DNA of 64,000 nucleotides from Streptomyces lomondensis (GTDB lineage: Bacteria > Actinomycetota > Actinomycetes > Streptomycetales > Streptomycetaceae): the NCBI RefSeq assembly GCF_014651035.1, contig NZ_BMWC01000001.1:682001-746000 (forward strand). The letters run 5' to 3'. This document shows, one piece after another, positions 44,856 to 51,504 of this stretch. Below the pieces are notes generated by a model. That model worked only from the letters and a program-made list of their open reading frames with translations, was not told the DNA's origin and searched no databases. Position 1 is the stretch's first letter; every line of letters starts with the position of its first letter. Position numbers and translations under genes: made by a program.

Positions 44856-45638
44856 ATGCCCGACATATCGCTGACCATGATCGCCCTGCTCTGCCTCGCG
44901 GCTCTCGCCGCCGGATGGATCGACGCCGTGGTCGGCGGGGGCGGGCTCCTGCTGCTGCCGGTGCTGCTGCTCGGGCTGCCGTCGAACACGCCCGCCGCGC
45001 ACGCACTGGGCACCAACAAGGCAGTCGCCATCGTGGGCACGACGGGCGCGGCGGTGACGTACGCCCGCAAGGCACCGGTGGATGTACGGACGGCCGTACG
45101 CATCGGGCTGGCCGCGCTCGCCGGATCGTCCGCCGGGGCCTTCCTCGCGGCCGGGATGAGCACCGACGTCCTCAAGCCGGTGATCATGGTGGTGCTGCTC
45201 GGGGTCGCCGCGTTCGTGATCCTGCGGCCCGCCTTCGGCACGGCCCCCGCGACCGGCCCGGCGACCCGACGGCAGATCCTCGCGGCGATCGGCCTCGCGG
45301 GCCTCGGCATCGGCTTCTACGACGGTCTCATCGGCCCCGGCACCGGCACCTTCCTGGTCCTCGCCCTCACCGCCGTCCTCCACCTCGACCTCGTCACCGC
45401 ATCCGCCACCGCCAAGATCGTCAACTGCTGTACCAACGCGGGCGCCCTCGCGACCTTCGCCTGGCAGGGCGCCGTCCTGTGGCAGCTGGCCGCGGTGATG
45501 GCCGTGTTCAACCTGGCGGGCGGCACCCTGGGCGCCCGCACCGCCCTGAAGAAGGGCAGCGGCTTCGTACGGGTCGTGCTGCTGACGGTGGTGTTCGCGC
45601 TGGTGGGGAACATGGCGTACGAGCAGTGGATCGCCTAG
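44856..45638 (+). CDS. TauE/SafE family permease
   Basis: A 260-residue membrane protein with about eight hydrophobic segments. TMIALLCLAALAAGWIDAVV then GGGGLLLLPVLLL is the family's N-terminal signature, and GLAGLGIGFYDGLIGPGTGT near 155 is the second inverted copy. Members export sulfite, sulfoacetate or other small anions. The gene is divergent from the nirBD operon across 152 bp, so the GlnR site could also affect it. AAGG eight bases before the ATG supports the start. Its TAG is embedded in a CTAG shared with the next gene. Confidence 0.88.
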   Translation: MPDISLTMIALLCLAALAAGWIDAVVGGGGLLLLPVLLLGLPSNTPAAHALGTNKAVAIVGTTGAAVTYARKAPVDVRTAVRIGLAALAGSSAGAFLAAGMSTDVLKPVIMVVLLGVAAFVILRPAFGTAPATGPATRRQILAAIGLAGLGIGFYDGLIGPGTGTFLVLALTAVLHLDLVTASATAKIVNCCTNAGALATFAWQGAVLWQLAAVMAVFNLAGGTLGARTALKKGSGFVRVVLLTVVFALVGNMAYEQWIA

Positions 45639-46531
45639 GCGCCGCGCCGCGTATCGAGCAGCTCGATGATCCCCGTTCCGTCCTCGTCGCCGTGGCCCTG
45701 GGCCACGCGCCTCTTCATCAGCTCCAGGTACGGCGCCAGCAGCTCGGGGCTGACGTGCTGCTCCTCGGCCGTGCGCAGGAACGTGGGGATGCCCGCCGCC
45801 TGCATCGCGAGGTTGGAGACGACGTTCCGGGTGTAGTCGCGGCTCTCCAACTGGTCGGCCGTCTGGTGCACGGCCGGGGCCATCGCGGTCAGCCAGCCGA
45901 AGAGCAGCGGCGCGAAGTCCTTCGGGGCGATGTCCTCCGGGCGGATCAGGGCGAAGGCGTGGGCGACACCCGCGAACATGCCGTTCATCGCGCTCAGCAG
46001 GGCCACGTCGTGCAGCGCGGCGAAGCCCGGGTCGGCCCCGACGTAGCGGGTGCCGGCCGGGACGGCGAGGGTGTCGCGGTGCTCCTCGAACGCCTCGGGG
46101 GAGCCGCTGTAGAAGACATAGCCGCCGGAGTCCGGGTCCCCGACCATCGGCGGTACGGCCATGATCCCGCCGTCCAGGAACCGGGCACCGCGCGCCTCGG
46201 CCCAGGCGGCGCGCGCCCGGCCCTCGCCCGGGGTGCCGGTGGTCAGGTTCACCAGATCCCGCCCGGCGAGGTCGGCCCCGTCGAGGGCCTCGCCCACGGA
46301 GGCGTCGTCGAGCAGGCAGGCGATCACCAGGCGGTTCGCCGCCACGGCCGCGGCGGCGCTCGCGGCGACCACGGCGCCCTCGGCGGCGAGGGCCTGCGCG
46401 CGGGCGGGCGTGCGGTTCCAGACGGTCACCTCGTGACCGGCGGCGAGCCAGGCGCGGGCGAGGGCGGTGCCCATGGCGCCGGTGCCGAGAAGGGTGAGAG
46501 GGGTGCGGGAGGCAACTGCGTTGTCGGTCAT
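45635..46531 (-). CDS. NAD(P)-dependent oxidoreductase, imine-reductase-like
   Basis: A 298-residue beta-hydroxyacid dehydrogenase-fold enzyme. The Rossmann motif TLLGTGAMGTALARAWLAAG and VWNRTPARAQALA (NADPH-type Asn-Arg-Thr) open it. The interdomain helix AALHDVALLSAMNGMFAGVA near 185-205 carries Asp in place of the Lys of true hydroxyisobutyrate dehydrogenases, which is the pattern of imine reductases. It probably acts as a dimer on a cyclic imine or iminium. It is divergent from an HxlR regulator with a palindromic operator between. Confidence 0.85.
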   Translation of the reverse strand: MTDNAVASRTPLTLLGTGAMGTALARAWLAAGHEVTVWNRTPARAQALAAEGAVVAASAAAAVAANRLVIACLLDDASVGEALDGADLAGRDLVNLTTGTPGEGRARAAWAEARGARFLDGGIMAVPPMVGDPDSGGYVFYSGSPEAFEEHRDTLAVPAGTRYVGADPGFAALHDVALLSAMNGMFAGVAHAFALIRPEDIAPKDFAPLLFGWLTAMAPAVHQTADQLESRDYTRNVVSNLAMQAAGIPTFLRTAEEQHVSPELLAPYLELMKRRVAQGHGDEDGTGIIELLDTRRGA

Positions 46532-46568
46532 GGCGTTTAGGCTCGTCGCAGGGGAAGCGCCTGCTCAA

Positions 46569-46590
46569 GTACGCACTTCGAAGTGGGTGG
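46569..46590. promoter_or_regulatory. Candidate HxlR operator
   Basis: CACTTCGAAGTG (46574-46585) is a perfect 12-bp palindrome, extended as GTAC-G-CACTTCGAAGTG-G-GT. It lies in the 107-bp gap between the divergent imine-reductase-like gene and hxlR-type gene, as expected for an HxlR dimer site. Confidence 0.6.
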
Positions 46591-46638
46591 TTACCTCGCG
46601 GGAAGGGTCCAGGCAGCGGCAGGGGGAGGAGCTCGGGC

Positions 46639-47031
46639 ATGGGGACGACGGGACGGCGGCCGGGGGCGTACGTCTGCGGGATCGACGCGGCGATGGACGT
46701 GATCGGCGGCAAGTGGAAGGTGCTCATCCTCTGGGCGCTGAACGAACGGCCCTGCCGCTTCGGCGAACTGCGCCGGGAACTGCCGGGCATCACCGAGAAG
46801 GTGCTCGCCTCGCACCTCAGGGAGATGGAGGCCGACGGCCTGGTGCACCGCGAGGCGTACGACGAGGTGCCGCCCCGCGTGGAGTACTCGCTCACGCCCC
46901 GGGGCGTCTCGCTGAACGCGGCACTGGAACCGCTGGGCGCCTGGGGCAGGGCCAACGTCCTGGGCGGATCACCGGCTGCCGGTCAGATGCGCGAAGACGA
47001 CGACGTTCCCCTGGTACCCGGTGCCGCGTGA
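46639..47031 (+). CDS. HxlR family transcriptional regulator
   Basis: A 130-residue winged-helix protein. The HxlR core runs from CGIDAAMDVIGGKWKVLILW (Cys near residue 13, a redox- or aldehyde-sensing position in the family) through RFGELRRELPGITEKVLASH to PPRVEYSLTPRGVSL. It is divergent from the imine-reductase-like gene. Its last 63 bp overlap the end of the converging sortase gene, and the tail REDDDVPLVPGAA after the conserved core is encoded there. Confidence 0.92.
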   Translation: MGTTGRRPGAYVCGIDAAMDVIGGKWKVLILWALNERPCRFGELRRELPGITEKVLASHLREMEADGLVHREAYDEVPPRVEYSLTPRGVSLNAALEPLGAWGRANVLGGSPAAGQMREDDDVPLVPGAA

Positions 47032-47628
47032 GTAGCCGCCGCCGCAGGTGATGACCCGCAGCTCCGGGCGGCGGGCGGCGCCGTAGACCTTCTCGTCGGG
47101 GAAGTCCTTCGCGGCGTACACCTCCACGGAGTCCACGGTGAACACCGCGACGCTGCCGTCCCGCCGGTCCACCTCGATCGTGCTGCCCTTGGTCAGGGCG
47201 CCGAGGTCGTAGAAGACGGCGGGGCCGTCGGCGTTGTCGACGTGGCCGGCGACGATCGCGGTGCCCTGCTCGCCGGGGGTGGTGCCGGCCTCGTACCAGC
47301 CGGCGAGGTTCCTCCGCGCGGCCGGCGGTACGCCGAGGCTGCCGGTCCTCGTCAGGCCGAGCCCGGTCAGGGGCGCGTCCACCCGGATCGCCGGGATGCG
47401 GATGCGGTCGGGCGGCGAGGGCGGCAGCGCGGGCACGGCGGCCCGCTCACCCGCGCGGCCGTCCAGCCCGGCGCGGGCCTGCGCGGCGGACGGCTGCGGC
47501 GGGGCGTGCGTCTCGGCGCCGTTGCGCAGCAGCCACGCCCCCGAGCACAGGGCGAACACCGTGACGGCCGCCATGGCCGCGTTCGCGGGGCTGCGGACGC
47601 CGCTGCCGACCCTGGGGAACCTGCGCAT
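46969..47628 (-). CDS. Class F sortase
   Basis: A 219-residue membrane-anchored transpeptidase that links surface proteins to the cell wall or to pilins. One N-terminal membrane segment (AAMAAVTVFALCSGAWLL, residues 18-35) and a Pro/Ala spacer precede the catalytic barrel. The catalytic His is in AIVAGHVDNADGPAVFYDLG, the Cys in LRVITCGGGYSRGTGYQGN and the Arg just after it. AGGAAAGGG five bases before ATG 47628 sets the start. The likely partner gene lies upstream on the same strand. The gene ends inside the HxlR coding region. Confidence 0.92.
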   Translation of the reverse strand: MRRFPRVGSGVRSPANAAMAAVTVFALCSGAWLLRNGAETHAPPQPSAAQARAGLDGRAGERAAVPALPPSPPDRIRIPAIRVDAPLTGLGLTRTGSLGVPPAARRNLAGWYEAGTTPGEQGTAIVAGHVDNADGPAVFYDLGALTKGSTIEVDRRDGSVAVFTVDSVEVYAAKDFPDEKVYGAARRPELRVITCGGGYSRGTGYQGNVVVFAHLTGSR

Positions 47629-47659
47629 ACCCACCCTTTCCTGATCTCCGGCCCCGTAC

Positions 47660-47698
47660 CCCCCTCCGGGCCGCGAGGGGCATCGGACCCGGAGGGGG
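47660..47698. terminator. Hairpin between surface protein gene and sortase gene
   Basis: CCCCCTCCGGG (47660-47670) pairs perfectly with CCCGGAGGGGG (47688-47698) around a 17-nt loop. It could attenuate transcription from the 47741-48262 gene into the sortase gene. Confidence 0.5.
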
Positions 47699-47740
47699 AG
47701 GGGACTTGCGGTACCGGCGACGGACAGCGGAGGGTGTCCG

Positions 47741-48262
47741 TCAGATCCCGTCGCCTCTCGCCCGGCGATGCAGGAGCCAGGTACCGCCCGCGGCGGCGAC
47801 GGCCAGGGTCGCCACACCGGCCGCGGTCTGCACGGGATCGGGGCCCAGAGCGCCGCCGACCCCCGTCTTCACACTCCCCCGGGGATGCACCTGCTCGCGC
47901 CCGGACGTCAGCGTCACGACCAGGTCACCGGTGACCCGCCGGCCGTTCCCGGTGCACGTCGCGGTGATCTCGTACGTCCCAGGCTGCGCGCTCGGCGGCA
48001 CCCGGAACCGGCCGGTCGCCTCCCGCTCCTGCGGGCCCGGCGCCAGGCCGAGGGAACCGGCCCCGACCGCGCTGGCGTCACCCGTCGCCGTACCGCCGTC
48101 GCCGCAGGCCGCCGTGCGCACCGCGACCTGCCCGCCCGGCGCGACCGGAGACGGGGACACCTCCAGGTCACCGGCGGGCGCGCCGTACGCGGGGGCGGCG
48201 GCGAGAGCCGCGGCGGCGACGGCGAGTGCGGTACCGGTCAGCGGCCGTGCGGTACGTCGCAT
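47741..48262 (-). CDS. Secreted membrane-anchored protein beside sortase
   Basis: A 173-residue protein. The signal peptide is RPLTGTALAVAAAALAAAPA. A short beta-rich Ig-like body contains LEVSPSPVAPGGQVAVRTAA and GTYEITATCTGNGRRVTGDL. The C-terminal membrane span is VQTAAGVATLAVAAAGGTWL, ending in the basic tail LHRRARGDGI. This is the layout of a sortase substrate, yet no LPxTG-type motif is seen, and GALGPDP precedes the span. It is upstream of the class F sortase and may be a partner with an atypical signal, or simply a membrane protein. Confidence 0.75.
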   Translation of the reverse strand: MRRTARPLTGTALAVAAAALAAAPAYGAPAGDLEVSPSPVAPGGQVAVRTAACGDGGTATGDASAVGAGSLGLAPGPQEREATGRFRVPPSAQPGTYEITATCTGNGRRVTGDLVVTLTSGREQVHPRGSVKTGVGGALGPDPVQTAAGVATLAVAAAGGTWLLHRRARGDGI

Positions 48263-48496
48263 CGGTGCTCCTTCGAGCGGGTCGGTCGTGCACCTGCCCT
48301 TCCGAGGTAAAGGGCAGCGGGGCGACCGCGCCTTCTGAGAGGGCGTCAGAATTGGGGTGAAAGGGTGTCGGGGACGGCGGGCCCGACGGTCCGTCAGGGG
48401 CGTTTCAGCAGGTCACGGGTGTGCGGCGGGCGGGTCGCGGAAAAGTGCGGGCGGCGGGTGTGAACGGGTGACCTCGCCGCGCGGGGCAGGGCTTGA

Positions 48497-48514
48497 CCTC
48501 AAGCACGGTTGAGG
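48497..48514 (+). promoter_or_regulatory. SoxR box
   Basis: CCTCAAGCACGGTTGAGG has the CCTCAA/TTGAGG arms and 6-bp centre of the SoxR site known from enterobacteria and Streptomyces. It starts inside the -35-like TTGACC (48493-48498) and ends just before TACGAG, as for MerR-family activators. It lies 17 bp before the reductase ATG. Confidence 0.88.
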
Positions 48515-48530
48515 TACGAGTCTGTGCGGC

Positions 48531-49151
48531 ATGGACACAGCCGCAACCACCGCAGCCGCGCGTCAGCAGCCCTCGGCCGACCGCCCCCTCCACGTCACCC
48601 TCGTCGTCGGCAGCAACCGCCACGGCCGCTTCGGCCCCGTCGTCGCCGACTGGCTCCTCGGCCGTCTCCGAGACCGGGACGACCTGGTCACCGAGGTCGT
48701 GGACGTCGCCGAGGCCGAACTGCCGACCTCCTTCGAACCGACCCCCGAGGCGACCGCCGCGCTGGCCGGCATCACCCCCAAGCTCGCCCGCGCGGACGCC
48801 TTCGTGGTCCTCACCCCCGAGTACAACCACTCCTTCCCGGCGGGCCTGAAGAACCTCGTCGACTGGCACTACTCCGAGTGGCGGGCCAAGCCCGTCGCCC
48901 TCGTCTCCTACGGCGGACTGGCCGGCGGCCTGCGCGCCGTGGAGCACCTCCGCCAGGTCTTCGCCGAACTGCACGCCGTGACGGTCCGCGACACCGTCTC
49001 CTTCCACAACGCCGGCGCGTCCTTCGACGACCAGGGCACCCTGCGCGACCCGTCGGGCCCGGACGCGGCGGCGAAGACCATGCTGGACCAACTGGTGTGG
49101 TGGGGCCGGGCGCTGCGGGAGGCCAGGGGGAGGTGGCCGTACGGGGACTGA
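48531..49151 (+). CDS. NADPH-dependent FMN reductase, SoxR target
   Basis: A 206-residue flavodoxin-like reductase (NAD(P)H:quinone or azo reductase family). LHVTLVVGSNRHGRFGPVVA near residue 20 binds FMN phosphate, and VLTPEYNHSFPAGLKNLVDW near 93 is the family signature. VSYGGLAGGLRAVEHLR near 125 completes the flavin pocket. The SoxR box in the promoter indicates induction by redox-active compounds such as the organism's own pigments. S. coelicolor has a SoxR-controlled reductase gene (SCO2478) in the same neighbourhood. Confidence 0.93.
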   Translation: MDTAATTAAARQQPSADRPLHVTLVVGSNRHGRFGPVVADWLLGRLRDRDDLVTEVVDVAEAELPTSFEPTPEATAALAGITPKLARADAFVVLTPEYNHSFPAGLKNLVDWHYSEWRAKPVALVSYGGLAGGLRAVEHLRQVFAELHAVTVRDTVSFHNAGASFDDQGTLRDPSGPDAAAKTMLDQLVWWGRALREARGRWPYGD

Positions 49152-49164
49152 ACCGGGCGCCCCC

Positions 49165-49240
49165 TCAGGGGCGCGGGGCTGTTTCGATATGCGGCTCCGC
49201 CGCGGGGGCGCGAGCAACCACGTACGGCCCGCAGCCGGCA
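49165..49240. repeat. Dispersed intergenic repeat, copy B
   Basis: GGGGCGCGGGGCTG, CGATATGCGGCTCCGCCGCG and GGGCGCGA, then a less conserved CAACCAC block, repeat copy A at 2944-3000 closely. It begins just after the stop of the flavin reductase gene, between converging genes. The GCGGCTCCGCCGC hairpin is retained. Confidence 0.65.
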
Positions 49241-49295
49241 TACGGCCGCCAGTCGCACGGCCCGCGCCGAACCCTCCGCGTCCCCGCCCCGGCCC

Positions 49296-49712
49296 TCATC
49301 CCCGCCCCCGCCATTCCCCACCCTCGATCCGCCGCCCGGCACTCCGCAGGCGCGCAGCGACAACGGGCCCGGCGACATACACCCAGGCCCGCACACCCAC
49401 CCCGTCCACCCCCCGCACGACCTTCCGCTCCACCCGCACATACAAGCTGCGAGGATCACCCGGCACGTACTCCTCCAGCCGGTCCAACTCCGCGAGCAGC
49501 GCCCCGTACGCCTCCGGCAGCGCGGTCACCAGCTCCCCGCTCACCACGCCACCGCCCGGCTCCTCGACCAGGTACGGATAGCCCGGCCCCTCGTACAGCA
49601 CCGCGTCCGCGAGCCGCCCCGGTTCCTCGGAGCGCGTGCGGCCACGCAGGAAGAGGTCGTGGTTGACCTCGCCGGGGCGAAGCGTGCCGTAGACGAAGAA
49701 AGGCAGGGTCAC
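49296..49712 (-). CDS. Gamma-glutamylcyclotransferase family protein
   Basis: A 138-residue protein of the AIG2/GGCT fold. It begins VTLPFFVYGTLRPGEVNHDL, and YGTLRPGE is the family's substrate-binding loop. LYEGPGYPYLVEEPGGGVVS and LLAELDRLEEYVPGD follow, and the Glu of DRLEEY is the catalytic acid position. GTG 49712 was chosen because homologues start at that strand. Members cleave gamma-glutamyl amines or act as repair enzymes, so the exact substrate is open. Copy B of the dispersed repeat lies after its stop. Confidence 0.85.
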   Translation of the reverse strand: MTLPFFVYGTLRPGEVNHDLFLRGRTRSEEPGRLADAVLYEGPGYPYLVEEPGGGVVSGELVTALPEAYGALLAELDRLEEYVPGDPRSLYVRVERKVVRGVDGVGVRAWVYVAGPVVAARLRSAGRRIEGGEWRGRG

Positions 49713-49850
49713 AGGAACGATTCTCCACCCACACACACCTCCACACAGGGGCTATGGACATGCCAGGTCCAGGCCGACTTGACTCGCGGTCAACATCAAC
49801 GCGCCCCCGGTCGACCCCACGCGGCCGGGTGCGCCCGTATGAGGAGACCG

Positions 49851-51497
49851 ATGAGTCGGATACGTCATGTCCGCGGTTCCCGTCTCGCCACCGCCGGTGC
49901 GGCCGTCACCGGCACCGCCGCCCTGCTGGCCGCCGCGCTCGCCCCGACCGCCGGCGCGGCCGACAGGCCGACCAGGGCCGGTGCGATCGAGGACGCCGAG
50001 ACGGTACTCGCCGACCGGGCCGCGGAACTGGGCCTCACCCCGGCCCAGGAGACGAAGGTCCGGGACGTCATCGTCGACCAGGACGGCGCCCGCCACATCC
50101 GCTACGACCGCACCTACCGCCGACTCCCCGTACTGGGCGGCGACTTCGTACTCCACCAGAACCCGGACGGCACCTACCGCGGCACCGACCGCGCGACGAA
50201 GTCCGCGCTCTCCCTCACCGGCGTCACCCCGAAGGTGTCCGCCCCCAAGGCCGCCGACCTCGCGGCGAGCCTGCTGCGCGCCGCGCACGTCGGCGAGACC
50301 CTGAAGAAGCTGACCGCCAAGCCGCGCCTGGTCGTCGACGCCCTGCACGGCGCCCCGAAACTGGCCTGGCAGACCGACGCGGTGGCGCACGACGACCTCG
50401 GCAACCCGGTCGGGCGCACGGTGCTGACCGACGCGACGACCGGTGCCCGCATCGACGCCTGGGACACCCTGGAGTCGGCGTCGGGCGACGGCGAGTCCCT
50501 CTACGGCGGCACGGTTCCGCTGGAGACGACGAAGTCCGGGTCGTCGTACCAGCTCAAGGACGCGACCCGGGGCGGCACGTACACCGGTGACGCGGCGAAC
50601 AAGACCGACCAGTGCCTGCTGACGATCTGCCTGAGCCGCGCGCCCGCGACGCTCTTCACCGACGCCGACAACCACTGGGCCACCGGCGAGGCCACCGACC
50701 GGGCCACGGCGGCGGTGGACGCCCAGTACGGCACGGACGTCACCTGGGACTACTACGAGAAGGTCCACGGCCGCAGCGGCATCGCCGGCGACGGCAAGGG
50801 CTCGTACAACCGCGTCCACTACGGCAAGGACTACAACAACGCCTTCTGGGACGACACGTGCTTCTGCATGACCTACGGCGACGGCGACGGCAAGCTGCTC
50901 GGCCCGCTGGTCTCGCTGGACGTGGCCGCGCACGAGATGTCCCACGGCGTGACGTCCAAGACGGCGGCGCTGACGTACTCGGGCGAGTCCGGCGGCCTGA
51001 ACGAGGCCACGTCGGACATCTTCGGCACGCTGGTGGAGTTCTACGCGGGCAACGCCGAGGACCCCGGTGACTGGCTCATCGGCGAGAAGGTCGTCCGCTC
51101 CGGCCTCGGCCGGGAGGCCCTGCGGTTCATGGACAAGCCGTCCCGCGACGGCGAGTCGGCCGACTGCTGGAGCGAGGGGCTGGCCGACCTCGACGTGCAC
51201 TACTCCTCGGGCGTCGGCAACCACTTCGCGTACCTGCTCGCGGAGGGCAGCGGCGAGAAGACCGTCAACGGCGTCGGCCACACCTCCCCGACCTGCGACG
51301 GCTCCGCGGTGCGGGGCATCGGCCGGGCCAAGCTGGGCAAGATCTGGTACCGCGCCCTGACGGTGTACATGACGTCCTCGACGGACTACGCGGGCGCGCG
51401 CACGGCGACCCTGAACGCGGCGAAGGACCTCTACGGCAGCGGCAGCACGGAGCAGAAGGCGGTGGCCGCCGCCTGGAGCGCGGTCGGCGTGCGCTGA
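49851..51497 (+). CDS. M4 family neutral metalloprotease (thermolysin type), secreted
   Basis: A 548-residue secreted zinc protease made as a preproenzyme: signal peptide (RLATAGAAVTGTAALLAAAL), an FTP/PepSY propeptide to about residue 215, then the M4 catalytic domain. SLDVAAHEMSHGVTSKTAAL near 360 has the zinc HExxH, and GESGGLNEATSDIFGTLVEF near 382 the third ligand Glu. HYSSGVGNHFAYLL near 455 holds the transition-state His. GAGGAG five bases before ATG 49851 sets the start. It likely serves extracellular protein breakdown. Confidence 0.94.
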   Translation: MSRIRHVRGSRLATAGAAVTGTAALLAAALAPTAGAADRPTRAGAIEDAETVLADRAAELGLTPAQETKVRDVIVDQDGARHIRYDRTYRRLPVLGGDFVLHQNPDGTYRGTDRATKSALSLTGVTPKVSAPKAADLAASLLRAAHVGETLKKLTAKPRLVVDALHGAPKLAWQTDAVAHDDLGNPVGRTVLTDATTGARIDAWDTLESASGDGESLYGGTVPLETTKSGSSYQLKDATRGGTYTGDAANKTDQCLLTICLSRAPATLFTDADNHWATGEATDRATAAVDAQYGTDVTWDYYEKVHGRSGIAGDGKGSYNRVHYGKDYNNAFWDDTCFCMTYGDGDGKLLGPLVSLDVAAHEMSHGVTSKTAALTYSGESGGLNEATSDIFGTLVEFYAGNAEDPGDWLIGEKVVRSGLGREALRFMDKPSRDGESADCWSEGLADLDVHYSSGVGNHFAYLLAEGSGEKTVNGVGHTSPTCDGSAVRGIGRAKLGKIWYRALTVYMTSSTDYAGARTATLNAAKDLYGSGSTEQKAVAAAWSAVGVR

Positions 51498-51504
51498 CCG
51501 GCTC

